A DNA stretch of 64,000 nucleotides from Cauispirillum nitrogeniifigens. GTDB lineage: Bacteria; Pseudomonadota; Alphaproteobacteria; Rhodospirillales; Rhodospirillaceae. Position numbers and translations under genes: made by a program. Numbering within the stretch: position 1 is the first letter of the stretch; each line of letters starts with the position of its first letter. The notes beneath the pieces are model-generated. The model did no database searches. It was not told the origin of the DNA and worked only from the letters and a program-made list of their open reading frames with translations. Below are positions 29,820 through 38,387 of this stretch, one piece after another. The stretch lies in contig NZ_JBLOOT010000005.1 in assembly GCF_049800675.1 (NCBI RefSeq), positions 255,849 to 319,848 on the forward strand. Reading direction: 5' to 3'.

Positions 29820-30314
29820 ATGGACGCCTTCCTCCACCCCGGCCGGCCGTTCTTCGCCGCCGTCCTGACCATCTGCGCCGGTGCCCTGGCCGCCGCCCTG
29901 ATCGGCGAGCATGTGTTCGGGCTGCGGCCCTGCGTGCTGTGCCTGACCGAACGGGTGCCCTACGTGCTGGCCGGCGCGGTGGCCGCCGCCATGGCCGGGC
30001 TGCCGACCTCGCCGGGGCTGCGCCGGCTGGGCGTTTTGCTGGTGCTGCTGGCGGCGACCGCCAACGCCGGCATCAGCGCCTATCACGTCGGCGTCGAGCA
30101 GCACTGGTGGGCCAGCGCGGTGTGCGAGGCCCCGGCGCTGGACACCGGCGTCGACCTCATGCAGGCCCTGAGCACGCCGCAGCGCCCGGCCTGCGACGAG
30201 GTGTCCTTCACCCTGTTCGGCATCAGCCTGGCGGGATACAATTTCCTTCTCAGCACCGCCCTGGCGGCCTTCGCCGCCGCCGCCCTGTCCGGCAACCGGA
30301 GGCGCCAGCCATGA
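29820..30314 (+). CDS. dsbB: Disulfide bond formation protein B
   Basis: An inner-membrane quinone reductase that reoxidises DsbA. The 164-residue protein has four predicted helices. The first periplasmic loop carries the CVLC pair near residues 38-41, and the second loop carries Cys residues near 102 (AVCEAP) and 122 (RPACDE), matching the two redox pairs of DsbB. The stop overlaps the start of coq7 (ATGA), so the two are translationally coupled; both enzymes interact with ubiquinone. Confidence 0.92.
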   Translation: MDAFLHPGRPFFAAVLTICAGALAAALIGEHVFGLRPCVLCLTERVPYVLAGAVAAAMAGLPTSPGLRRLGVLLVLLAATANAGISAYHVGVEQHWWASAVCEAPALDTGVDLMQALSTPQRPACDEVSFTLFGISLAGYNFLLSTALAAFAAAALSGNRRRQP

Positions 30315-30862
30315 CCAAGACCGCTGAAAACCGCATCCCCGGCGACCCCACGCGCGAACAGCTTCTCGACCGCATCGTCCGCGTGGATCACGCCGGCGAG
30401 TACGGCGCGGTGCGCATCTACGAAGGCCAGTTGGCGGTGCTGGGCAAGGGCGTGCACGGCAAGACCCTGCGCCACATGCTCGACCAGGAGGTGGTGCACC
30501 GCGACCACTTCCAGAAGCTGATCGGCGACCGCCAGGGCCGCCCGACCCTGCTGCAACCGTTCTGGCACGTCGCCGGCTTCGCCCTGGGCGCCGGCACCGC
30601 CCTGCTGGGCGAGAAGGCGGCCATGGCCTGCACCGTGGCGGTCGAGGAAGCCATCGACGAACACTACGCCGAACAGGCCGAAAAGCTGGGCGACGACGAG
30701 GCCGAGCTGCGCGACACCATCCTGAAGTTCCGCGACGAGGAACTGGAGCACCGCGACATCGGCTACCAGAACGGCGCCGAACAGGCCCCGGCCTACCCGG
30801 TCCTGCACGGCGCCATCAAGGCCGGCACACGCCTGGCGATCTGGCTGAGCGAGCGGATCTAA
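30311..30862 (+). CDS. coq7: Demethoxyubiquinone hydroxylase (Coq7)
   Basis: The di-iron monooxygenase that hydroxylates 5-demethoxyubiquinone in ubiquinone synthesis. The 183-residue protein keeps the carboxylate/His ligands: HAGEYGAVRIYEGQ near residues 25-38, DQEVVHRDHFQKL near 58-70, EEAIDEHYAEQ near 112-122 and RDEELEHRDIG near 143-153. It is membrane-associated through amphipathic helices. It overlaps the dsbB stop by 4 bases. Use of Coq7 and presence of ETF-QO both point to an aerobic, ubiquinone-based chain. Confidence 0.95.
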   Translation: MTKTAENRIPGDPTREQLLDRIVRVDHAGEYGAVRIYEGQLAVLGKGVHGKTLRHMLDQEVVHRDHFQKLIGDRQGRPTLLQPFWHVAGFALGAGTALLGEKAAMACTVAVEEAIDEHYAEQAEKLGDDEAELRDTILKFRDEELEHRDIGYQNGAEQAPAYPVLHGAIKAGTRLAIWLSERI

Positions 30863-31052
30863 GGGGCTGCACCGCTGATGTGCCGCCGCCCAGTCAGAGA
30901 AGGGGCGCTGAACCGTTCGGGTGCTGAGGGCAGGCGACCGTTACTCCGCTGCAATCCTCAACCGTTCGTAGGTTCGCGCGCTTGGTTGCCCGAATGCGCC
31001 CGCCAGTGCTGGCCTTGGCTCCGACCATCCGGGAAGCGCGGGGTCATCTCCG

Positions 31053-31110
31053 AAAACAAAGGCAAAGCCGCGCAGTCTCGGGAGAAAACTGCCTGACTGT
31101 CGGGTTTGCC
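31053..31110 (-). terminator. Possible terminator after tRNA-Gln
   Basis: On the minus strand GGCAAA (31110-31105) can pair with TTTGCC (31066-31061), enclosing a second hairpin GCAGT/ACTGC, and TTTGTTTT follows at once. It lies about 20 bases after the tRNA-Gln 3' end. Nothing else is recognisable in the gap 30863-31128. Confidence 0.35.
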
Positions 31111-31128
31111 AAGGACTTACAGAGAGAT

Positions 31129-31203
31129 TGGCTGGGGCGCCAGGATTCGAACCTGGGAGTGGCGGTACCAAAAACCGCTGCCTTACCGCTTGGCTACGCC
31201 CCA
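31129..31203 (-). tRNA. tRNA-Gln (anticodon TTG)
   Basis: A 75-base tRNA with encoded CCA (31129-31131). The acceptor stem TGGGGCG pairs with CGCCCCA, the anticodon arm is GCGGT-ttTTGgt-ACCGC, and the T arm contains AGGTTCGAATCCT. The TTG anticodon reads CAA and, by wobble, CAG. Confidence 0.97.
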
Positions 31204-31215
31204 GCAGAGGGCGGG

Positions 31216-31244
31216 AAGATAGGGGAAGTCGCGGCGGGGCGCAA
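31216..31244 (-). promoter_or_regulatory. Promoter of tRNA-Gln
   Basis: Minus-strand TTGCGC (31244-31239), exactly 17 bases, then TATCTT (31221-31216), ending 12 bases before the tRNA 5' end at 31203. The form agrees with the promoters of the other two tRNA genes in the window. Confidence 0.65.
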
Positions 31245-31248
31245 CTGG

Positions 31249-32154
31249 CTATTGGGGGGCGTTGAACGGCGCGGTTTCCGACAGCAGCGGGGCGGCCTGT
31301 GTCCACCATGTGGGGTGGGCGGAGCGCAGGGCGCGGCAGGCGCTGGTGGCCGTGTACTCGGTCTCGAACAGGCCCCAGCAGGTGGCGCCGCTGCCCGACA
31401 TGCGGGCCAGCAGGCAGCCCGGTGCCGCGCCCAGGGCGGCCAGGGTGGTGCCGATTTCCGGGGCCAGGGAGATGGCCGCCGCCGTCAGGTCGTTGCGCCG
31501 CCGGGCCAGGGCGGCGGCCAGGGCGGCGGCGTCGCGCGGGGCGTCCTGGAGCGGCGCGGGGTCGGAGAAGGCGCCGCTACGGGCCTTGAACACCGCCGGG
31601 GTCGACAGCGGCACGCCGGGGTTGGCCAGCACCAGCCACGCCGCCGGCAGCGGCGGGGCATCGCTCAGCGTCTCGCCCACGCCCGCCACCAGGGTCGCCC
31701 GCCCGCGCAGGCACACCGGCACGTCGGCGCCCAGCCGGGCGGCCAGGGCGTACATCTCCGCCGCCGGCAGGCTCACCCCCCACAGGCGGCACAGGCCGCG
31801 CAGCGCGGCGGCGGCGTCGGCGCTGCCGCCGCCGATGCCGGCGGCCACCGGCAGGGCCTTGTCGAGGGTGACGTGGGCGTTGGCCGGCACGCCGGTGGCG
31901 GCGGCCAGGGCGCGGGCGGCGCGCAGGACGATGTTGTCCTCGTCGGCGACGGAACCGGCGAGGAAGCCGGCATACGGCCCGGTGACGGTCAGGCTCAGCC
32001 CACCCTCCCCCGGCTCCACGGTGACGCGGTCGTGGATGCCGGCGAACACCACCAGGCTGTCGAGCAGGTGATAGCCGTCGTCGCGGCGGCCGGTGACGTG
32101 CAGGGTCAGGTTGACCTTGGCCGGCGCCAGCACGGCAACGCCGCCGCCGCTCAT
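31249..32154 (-). CDS. ispE: 4-diphosphocytidyl-2-C-methyl-D-erythritol kinase
   Basis: Phosphorylates CDP-methylerythritol in the non-mevalonate isoprenoid pathway, which feeds ubiquinone side chains. The 301-residue GHMP kinase begins with APAKVNLTLHVTGRRDDGYH near residues 10-29, has the ATP loop LPVAAGIGGGSADAAAA near 101-117, and the C-terminal MSGSGATCWGLF near 263-274. Its ATG overlaps the stop of the upstream TPR gene (4 bases). The 3' end is 45 bases from tRNA-Gln. Confidence 0.95.
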   Translation of the reverse strand: MSGGGVAVLAPAKVNLTLHVTGRRDDGYHLLDSLVVFAGIHDRVTVEPGEGGLSLTVTGPYAGFLAGSVADEDNIVLRAARALAAATGVPANAHVTLDKALPVAAGIGGGSADAAAALRGLCRLWGVSLPAAEMYALAARLGADVPVCLRGRATLVAGVGETLSDAPPLPAAWLVLANPGVPLSTPAVFKARSGAFSDPAPLQDAPRDAAALAAALARRRNDLTAAAISLAPEIGTTLAALGAAPGCLLARMSGSGATCWGLFETEYTATSACRALRSAHPTWWTQAAPLLSETAPFNAPQ

Positions 32155-34031
32155 GGGCCGTTCCCCGCCTGCCGGGCGGCCCCCTCGCGCCGGGGCTTGG
32201 GCGGCGGCAGGCCGTCCCGCAGCTTCTTCTCGATGCTCTCGACGACGTCGGGCTCGGGCTCCAGGCTCAGGGCGCGCTGCCACTGGAAGCGCGCCTCGGT
32301 CCGGCGGCCGACCTGCCACAGGGCGTCGCCCAGATGCTCGTTGATGGTGGGATCGGCGGGCGCCAGCTCCACCGCGCGCTCCAGTTCCACCACGGCGGCG
32401 GCGAAGTCGCCCAGCAGGTAGTGCGCCCAGCCCAGGCTGTCGACGATGAAGCCGTCGTTGGGCCGCTGGCGGACCGCCCGTTCGATCAGCGCCTTGCCCT
32501 GTTCCAGGTTGATGCCCTGGTCGATCCACGAATAGCCCAGGTAGTTGAGCACCAGCGGGTGGTCGGGGTTGAGGTCCAGCGCCTTGAGGAACGCCTTCTC
32601 GGCCTCGGGCCAGCGCCCGGCACGCTCCAGGGCGACCCCCAGGCTGTAGTGCAGGGCCCAGTGGGTGTCGCGCTCGCCGGGCAGACGGCCGAAGGCGCCG
32701 CGATAGGCCTCGATGGCGGCATCCCACCGCTCCTGCCGGCGGCGCAGGTCGCCAAGCTGGATGAGCGGTGCCGCCGCCTGGGGATAGGCCGTCGCCAGAT
32801 CGCGCAGGATGTCGGCGGCCTCGTCGGCCCGCTCCAGGCGCTCCAGGGTCTCGGCCAGTTGCAGGCGCACGGGGAAGTGCACCGGGCTGTCGGCGGGCAG
32901 GCTGTCGTAGACGGTGGCCGCCGCCTCCCACCGCTGCTGCGTGGTCAGGATGTCGCCGACCAACATGCGGCCATAGGGAAAGTCGGGGTCGAGCAGCAGC
33001 GACAGACGGGCGAACATCAGCGCCGTATCCGCCGCCCCGCTCTGCAACACCGAGGACGCCGCGCCGTACAGCGCCTCGGCCAGGCCCTGGCGGGCGGTGG
33101 CGATGGGGCGCCAGTCGGCGGGGCGGTCCTGGAAGCGGTCGAAGACCGCCTCGATCAGCACCGAGTCCGGGTGCTCCTCGCGGTAGCGCCCGATCAGCGC
33201 CAGGGCGTCGGCCTGCCGTCCCTGGCGGCGCAGGAAGGCGGCGACCACCTCCACCGTGCGCAGGGTCAGCGGGTTGTCGGGCGCCACCGCCGCGTCATAC
33301 AGCGGCATGGCGTCGTCCGGCCGTCCCGCGAGGTCGAGGACGAGGCCGGCATGGAACTGGTGAAGCTGGTCGAGCTGCGGGCTGTCGGCCATGGGCGCCA
33401 GCGCCGCCAGGGCGTCCTCCGTCCGCCCCTGCCCGGCCAGGATCCAGCCTTGCAGCAGCGGCACGAGGAAGCTGTTCAGGCCCTGCGGCTCCAGGTCCGC
33501 GACATAGGGCCAGGCGGCGGCGAAGTCATCGCGCGCCGCCGCCCCGACGGCCAGCACCAGCGGCGCGACGGAGGCATCGGCGTCCAGGTCCAGGACGCGG
33601 GCGGCAAGCTCCAGGGCGCGGTCGTAGCGCCCTTCCGCCAGCAGGAAGAAATAGGCCCGGCGGGCCAGGGCGACGTTGCCCGGATCCGCCTTCAGGGCCT
33701 CAAGGTAGTTGTCGGCCGCGGCCGAGGTGTCCGACACGTCCTGGGCATGCCGCCCGGCGAGGTAGCTGCCCAGCCCCAGGCCGCTGCCGTCCGCCGCCGT
33801 GCCCTTGCGGGGCGTGGCGGCGGGCATGCCGCCCAGTTCCACCGACTGGCCGGAGGTCGCCGTGGACACCGGGGCCTGCGGCGCCTCGGCCGGAGCCGGG
33901 CCGACCGGCTGCCCGCCACAGGCGGAGGGCAGCAGGACGGCCAGGGCGGCGGCCGAGGCCAACAGGCGCACGGCCCTGCGGCGGGCGGTGGGGGCGGAGG
34001 AGACGGGGCGGAGCCCCCAAAGTCGCGTCAT
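32151..34031 (-). CDS. TPR-repeat lipoprotein
   Basis: A 626-residue protein with an N-terminal export signal and a probable lipobox (LPSAC, Cys near residue 38). The rest is a long array of tetratricopeptide repeats, for example LEALKADPGNVALARRAYFF near residues 108-127 and LKALDLNPDHPLVLNYLGYS near 485-504. A Pro/Ala-rich segment follows the lipobox. Such proteins act as scaffolds in the outer membrane or periplasm; the partner is unknown. It is translationally coupled to ispE (ATGA overlap), a pairing often seen in alphaproteobacteria. Confidence 0.88.
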   Translation of the reverse strand: MTRLWGLRPVSSAPTARRRAVRLLASAAALAVLLPSACGGQPVGPAPAEAPQAPVSTATSGQSVELGGMPAATPRKGTAADGSGLGLGSYLAGRHAQDVSDTSAAADNYLEALKADPGNVALARRAYFFLLAEGRYDRALELAARVLDLDADASVAPLVLAVGAAARDDFAAAWPYVADLEPQGLNSFLVPLLQGWILAGQGRTEDALAALAPMADSPQLDQLHQFHAGLVLDLAGRPDDAMPLYDAAVAPDNPLTLRTVEVVAAFLRRQGRQADALALIGRYREEHPDSVLIEAVFDRFQDRPADWRPIATARQGLAEALYGAASSVLQSGAADTALMFARLSLLLDPDFPYGRMLVGDILTTQQRWEAAATVYDSLPADSPVHFPVRLQLAETLERLERADEAADILRDLATAYPQAAAPLIQLGDLRRRQERWDAAIEAYRGAFGRLPGERDTHWALHYSLGVALERAGRWPEAEKAFLKALDLNPDHPLVLNYLGYSWIDQGINLEQGKALIERAVRQRPNDGFIVDSLGWAHYLLGDFAAAVVELERAVELAPADPTINEHLGDALWQVGRRTEARFQWQRALSLEPEPDVVESIEKKLRDGLPPPKPRREGAARQAGNGP

Positions 34032-34066
34032 CGCCGTGTCGGCACCCTTCGTGGCCAGGTCTACGG

Positions 34067-35707
34067 TTACATGTTGGGATAGTTCGGCCCGCCGCCACCC
34101 TGCGGGACCACCCAGTTGATGTTCTGGGTCGGGTCCTTGATGTCGCAGGTCTTGCAGTGGACGCAGTTCTGGGCGTTGATCTGCAACCGCTTGCCGGACT
34201 TGTCGTCCTTCTCCACGTACTCGTAGACGCCGGCCGGGCAGAAGCGCTGTTCCGGGCCGTCATAGAGGGCCAGGTTGACGCGTTCGGGCACCGTCGGGTC
34301 CTTGAGCTGGAGGTGGCAGGGCTGCTCCTCCTCGTGGTTGGTGTTGGAGATGAACACCGACGACAGCTTGTCGAAGCTGACCTTGCCGTCGGGCTTGGGG
34401 TAGTTGATCTTGGGCATCTCCGACGCCTTCTTCAGGCAGTCGTGGTCGGAGTGGTTGCGGAAGGTCCACGGCGCCTTGCCCATGAACAGGTAGGTGTCCA
34501 GCGCCGAATAGGCGATGCCGCCCCACAGGCCCCAGCGGAACGACGGGCGGATGTTGCGGACCTTGTACAGTTCCTCCCACACCCAGGACTTTTCCATGCC
34601 CTGCTGGTAGGTCTTGACCTCGGCCTTGTCGGCGGTCTCGGCCTTGAGCGCCTCGAACACCGCCTCGGCACAGACCATGGCCGACTTCATGGCGGTGTGG
34701 GTGCCCTTGATCTTGGGCACGTTGAGGAAGCCCGCCGTGTCGCCGATCAGGGCGCCGCCGGGGAAGGTCAGCTTGGGAATGGACTGGAAGCCGCCCTCGT
34801 TCAGCGCGCGGGCGCCGTAGGCGATGCGCCGGCCGCCCTCGAAGGTGGGACGGATGGCCGGGTGGGTCTTGAAGCGCTGGAACTCGTCGAACGGCGACAG
34901 GTGCGGGTTCTCGTAGTCCAGGCCGATGACGAAGCCGACCGCCACCTGGTTGTTCTCCAGGTGGTAGAGGAACGACCCGCCATAGGTCTTGGTGTCCACC
35001 GGCCAGCCGACGGTGTGGACGATCTTGCCCTGCTGGTGCTTGGCCGGATCGATCTCCCACAGTTCCTTGATGCCGATGCCGTAGGTCTGCGGGTCCTTGC
35101 CGTCGCGCAGGTTGAAGCGCTGCATCAGGCCCTTGGTCAGCGAGCCGCGGCAGCCCTCGGCGAAGATGGTCTGCCTGGCGTGCAGTTCGACGCCGGGCTC
35201 GAACATGCCGTCGATGGGGTTGCCCTCGCGGTCGCGGCCCATGTCGCCGGTGGCCACGCCCTTGACCGAGCCATCGTCGTTGTACAGCACCTCGGCCCCG
35301 GCGAAGCCGGCGTAGATCTCCACGCCCATGGCCTCGGCCTGCTCGGCCAACCAGCGGCAGAAGTTGCCCAGGCTGATGATGTAGTTGCCGTGGTTGTTCA
35401 TCTGCGGCGGAGTCGGCAGCTTGCGGGCGCCGGTCTCGGTCAGGAACAGGAACTCGTCCTGCTGGGCGGGGGTGTTCAGCGGCGCGCCGCGCTCCTTCCA
35501 GTCGGGGAGCAGTTCGTTGAGCGCGCGCGGTTCCAGCACCGCGCCGGACAGGATATGGGCGCCGACCTCGGAGCCCTTTTCAATCACGCAGACGGTGGTC
35601 TCGCGGCCCTCGGCCTGAGCGAGTTGCATGAGGCGGATCGCCGCGGTCAGGCCGGAGGGGCCCGCGCCGACGATCACCACGTCGAATTCCATCGACTCCC
35701 GTTCCAT
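34067..35707 (-). CDS. Electron-transfer flavoprotein-ubiquinone oxidoreductase
   Basis: Passes electrons from ETF (fatty acid and amino acid oxidation) to ubiquinone at the membrane. The 546-residue protein has the FAD-binding VVIVGAGPSGLTAAIRL near residues 9-25, a membrane-surface ubiquinone region in the middle, and a C-terminal 4Fe-4S ferredoxin-like domain with Cys in RFCPAGVYEY and in QNCVHCKTCDIKDPTQ near 510-525. ATG 35707 was chosen because GGAGAGGAG precedes it; MEFDVV at 35692 is the alternative. The ETF subunit genes are not in the window. Confidence 0.96.
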   Translation of the reverse strand: MERESMEFDVVIVGAGPSGLTAAIRLMQLAQAEGRETTVCVIEKGSEVGAHILSGAVLEPRALNELLPDWKERGAPLNTPAQQDEFLFLTETGARKLPTPPQMNNHGNYIISLGNFCRWLAEQAEAMGVEIYAGFAGAEVLYNDDGSVKGVATGDMGRDREGNPIDGMFEPGVELHARQTIFAEGCRGSLTKGLMQRFNLRDGKDPQTYGIGIKELWEIDPAKHQQGKIVHTVGWPVDTKTYGGSFLYHLENNQVAVGFVIGLDYENPHLSPFDEFQRFKTHPAIRPTFEGGRRIAYGARALNEGGFQSIPKLTFPGGALIGDTAGFLNVPKIKGTHTAMKSAMVCAEAVFEALKAETADKAEVKTYQQGMEKSWVWEELYKVRNIRPSFRWGLWGGIAYSALDTYLFMGKAPWTFRNHSDHDCLKKASEMPKINYPKPDGKVSFDKLSSVFISNTNHEEEQPCHLQLKDPTVPERVNLALYDGPEQRFCPAGVYEYVEKDDKSGKRLQINAQNCVHCKTCDIKDPTQNINWVVPQGGGGPNYPNM

Positions 35708-35841
35708 AACTCTCCTCTCCGTGCGTCTTGAGATCTGCCAAGTCTTGTTTTTGCATTCGCCGATGATGGCCCATCCGGCGGGCCGCATAGCATAGGGGGT
35801 ACGTCTGTTGCAGGAAAGTCCTCCGTGTTAATGTGCCGCCC

Positions 35842-36765
35842 ATGACCCTGCTGGAAACGGAAAACCTCGCCCCGGACGCGCTGCTGCGCTGGTACCTGGA
35901 GGCCGGAGTGGACGAGGCGGTGGGCGAGGACGCCCTCGACCGCTACGCCCTGTCGGCTGCGCAGGTGGCGGCTGCCCAGGTGGCGGCTGCGCAGGTGGCG
36001 GCTGCGCAGGTGGCGGCCACGCAGGCCCGCGCTGCGGCGCCAGCCGCCAGACCCGCGCCGGGGACGGCCCCCATGGCCGCGCCCCGCCCGGATCCGGGGC
36101 CACGGTCCCAGCAGGCCACCGCCGCCCCGGTCCTGGCCGATTCTCCCCGGCAGGCGGCGCAGAGCGCGGCGCACATGGCCGCCGCCGCCACCAGCCTGGA
36201 GGAACTGCGCCGGGCGCTGGAGTCCTTCGACGGCTGCCCGCTGAAGGCCACCGCCACCCACACGGTCTTTGCCGACGGCAACCCCGGCGGCGCGCTGATG
36301 GTGGTGGGCGAGGCGCCGGGGCGCGACGAGGATCGCCTGGGCCTGCCGTTCGTCGGCGAAAGCGGCCAGTTGCTCGACAAGATGCTGGCCAGCATCGGCC
36401 AGACCCGCGACACCTTCTACATCACCAACGTGCTGCCGTGGCGGCCGCCGGGCAACCGCACCCCGACCGACGCCGAGGTGGCGGTGTGCCTGCCGTTCCT
36501 GGAGCGCCATATCGAACTGGTGCAGCCCAAGGTCCTGCTGCTGGTCGGCGGCCTGGCGGCCAAGACCATCCTCGCCAAGCCCGAGGGCATCATGAAGCTG
36601 CGCGGCCGCTGGCAGGGCTACGCCACGCCGGGGCTGTCGCACCCCATCCCGGCCATCGCCACCTTCCACCCGGCCTACCTCCTGCGCTCGCCGGCCCAGA
36701 AGCGCCTGGCGTGGCGCGACCTCCTCGACCTCAAGCAGAAGCTGCGGGAAACGGCGCGGCCGTGA
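35842..36765 (+). CDS. Uracil-DNA glycosylase, family 4 type
   Basis: Removes uracil from DNA as the first step of base excision repair. The 307-residue protein has a variable N-terminal part with QVAAA repeats (near residues 40-60) and a C-terminal glycosylase domain: MVVGEAPGRDEDRLGLPFVG near 153-172, TNVLPWRPPGNRTPT near 194-208, and HPAYLLRSPAQK near 276-287. Family 4 enzymes usually bind a 4Fe-4S cluster with CxxC; here the matching place reads DGCPLK with one Cys, and VAVCLPF holds another, so the cluster may be lost or altered. ATG 35842 preferred; GTG 35833 is possible. No clear ribosome-binding site. Confidence 0.9.
   Translation: MTLLETENLAPDALLRWYLEAGVDEAVGEDALDRYALSAAQVAAAQVAAAQVAAAQVAATQARAAAPAARPAPGTAPMAAPRPDPGPRSQQATAAPVLADSPRQAAQSAAHMAAAATSLEELRRALESFDGCPLKATATHTVFADGNPGGALMVVGEAPGRDEDRLGLPFVGESGQLLDKMLASIGQTRDTFYITNVLPWRPPGNRTPTDAEVAVCLPFLERHIELVQPKVLLLVGGLAAKTILAKPEGIMKLRGRWQGYATPGLSHPIPAIATFHPAYLLRSPAQKRLAWRDLLDLKQKLRETARP
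35961..36020 (+). repeat. Four tandem 15-base repeats inside the uracil-DNA glycosylase gene
   Basis: The unit GCAGGTGGCGGCTGC occurs four times in a row with few changes, encoding AQVAA repeats in the linker before the catalytic domain. Length changes by whole units would keep the reading frame. Confidence 0.85.
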
Positions 36766-36780
36766 GCCACCGGGCCGCGC
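36754..36780. terminator. Stem-loop between convergent genes
   Basis: GCGCGGCC (36754-36761) pairs perfectly with GGCCGCGC (36773-36780) around an 11-base loop. It spans the stop of the uracil-DNA glycosylase gene and abuts the stop of the convergent membrane-protein gene. No strong T-run on either strand, so the call is moderate. Confidence 0.4.
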
Positions 36781-36781
36781 T

Positions 36782-37774
36782 TCAGAACAGCAGCGGCAAC
36801 GGCCCGGTCAGGTCGAGCAGGCGCAGCAGCAGGTAGCCGAACGGCACGGCGAACATCACCATGTTGGCGACCACGTCGGCGGCAAGGCGCCAGTCGGCGT
36901 CCGCCACCCGCACGATGCCGATGCCCTTGAAATGGGTGACCGGAAGGATGGCATCGACTGGGACCGGCACCGGACCGGCGCCGCCCGCCTCCGCCTCGCG
37001 GCGGCGGCAGAACCTCCGCCACGCCTGTTCGACGGCGTCCTTCTCCAGTTCCTCCTCGGTCGGCGGGATGAGCCCCACATGGGCGTTGACCACCGTCCGG
37101 TAGCTGTCGCCGGACGACAGGGTGCGGAACACCCCGTTGACCTGCATGGGCTTGTCGGCGGGAACGACCTCCTCCAGGCGGGCGGAGATCTTCCCCCCGT
37201 CCCCCAGTTCCTCGCGGATGTCCTGCCGCAGCAGCTCGCGGGAGGCATCGAGCTGGGCGAGTTCGACCCGCATGGCCACTTCGTCGGCTTCGTGCACCGG
37301 CAGGAACGCCTCGCGATCGCCATCGGTCAGCAGCACCGCGGCCGGCAGGACCTTCTCCCGCGCCGTCACCAGCTCCCCGCTGGCGTCGCGGGCGGAGAAC
37401 CAGGCGTTGAACGCCACGCAGGGAACGCCGTAGAGCGGCGAGACCAGCGTGCCCTCGATGGGGCGCACCGTGCCGATCAGCTCGATGCGGCCTTGGGACG
37501 CGGCGCGCAGCGTCTGAGTGGCGGTGTCAGCCCGCTTGACCTGCATGCGCAGGGCGTTGACCGCGACGGCGATGAAGACGTGGAAGGTGAAGCCGGCCAG
37601 GATCAGCACCGGCCAGTACAACCACTCCAGCCACCCGGCCAGGGCCCACAGCCCCCAGGCCACCGCGCCGCTGACGGGCATGACGGTGGCGTAGCCCATG
37701 ACGACCTCCGACCGCTCCTTCTTGCGGAGCAGGGTCCGCCAGTGGCGGGGCTGCGCTGCCGATGTATCGGTCAT
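36782..37774 (-). CDS. GIDE-domain-like membrane protein (LemA cassette)
   Basis: A 330-residue inner-membrane protein: two helices near residues 27-70, a large soluble middle part and one helix near the C-terminus (about 300-322). QGRIELIGTVRPIEGTLVSP near residues 94-113, followed by LYGVPCVAFNAWF, resembles the GIDE domain found in MULAN-type proteins and in bacterial proteins linked to LemA. It lies 19 bases from lemA, and a second GIDE-like protein lies on the other side of lemA. Function is unknown; envelope or membrane stress is a guess from family context. Confidence 0.7.
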   Translation of the reverse strand: MTDTSAAQPRHWRTLLRKKERSEVVMGYATVMPVSGAVAWGLWALAGWLEWLYWPVLILAGFTFHVFIAVAVNALRMQVKRADTATQTLRAASQGRIELIGTVRPIEGTLVSPLYGVPCVAFNAWFSARDASGELVTAREKVLPAAVLLTDGDREAFLPVHEADEVAMRVELAQLDASRELLRQDIREELGDGGKISARLEEVVPADKPMQVNGVFRTLSSGDSYRTVVNAHVGLIPPTEEELEKDAVEQAWRRFCRRREAEAGGAGPVPVPVDAILPVTHFKGIGIVRVADADWRLAADVVANMVMFAVPFGYLLLRLLDLTGPLPLLF

Positions 37775-37793
37775 GTCGGCGCGCCTCGTCGCC

Positions 37794-38372
37794 TCAGGCG
37801 CCGAACAGGGACTTCATGCTGATGTCGGCCCGTTCCTCCTCCTTGGCCTCGAACAGCGGGAAGGCGCCGAAGTTGAACAGGCGGGCGACGATGAGGTCGG
37901 GAAACTGTTCGCGGCGGATGTTGTTGATGTTGACCGCCTCGTTGTAGAACTCGCGGCGGTCGGAGATGGACTCCTCCAGGCCGGTGACGCGGCCCATCAG
38001 CTGCTTGAAGTGCTCGTTGCTCTTGAGATCGGGATAGGCCTCGGCGCGGGCCAGCAGCCCGGTCATGGCGCGTCCCAGAAGCCCTTCGGTGGCCGACACG
38101 CCCGAGACGTCGCCCTTGGACAGACAGGCGTCGCCCTCGTTGCGCAGAGCGACGATGCGCTCCAGGGTTTCGCGCTCATAGGTCATGTACTGCTTGCACA
38201 CCTCGACCAGCTTGGGCAGTTCCTCGTAGCGCTGGCGCAACAACACGTCGATGTTGGACCATGCCTCGCCGACGTTATGCTTCAGGGCCACCAGGCGGTT
38301 GTAGAGGCTGATGGCGTAGAGGATGACCACCACCCCGATGGCAACGGGAACGAGCATGCCGGAAAAGTCCAT
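37794..38372 (-). CDS. lemA: LemA family protein
   Basis: A 192-residue protein with an N-terminal membrane helix (about residues 5-22) and a long alpha-helical rod: YNRLVALKHNVGEAWSNIDV near 24-43, LLRQRYEELPKLVEVCKQY near 44-62 and YNEAVNINNIRREQFPDLIV near 143-162, all family hallmarks. LemA proteins are widespread and of unclear function, often next to GIDE-like or TPM-domain membrane proteins. It is sandwiched between two GIDE-like genes with gaps of 19 and 15 bases, so the three form an operon. Confidence 0.93.
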   Translation of the reverse strand: MDFSGMLVPVAIGVVVILYAISLYNRLVALKHNVGEAWSNIDVLLRQRYEELPKLVEVCKQYMTYERETLERIVALRNEGDACLSKGDVSGVSATEGLLGRAMTGLLARAEAYPDLKSNEHFKQLMGRVTGLEESISDRREFYNEAVNINNIRREQFPDLIVARLFNFGAFPLFEAKEEERADISMKSLFGA

Positions 38373-38387
38373 GGACGGAACTCCTGA

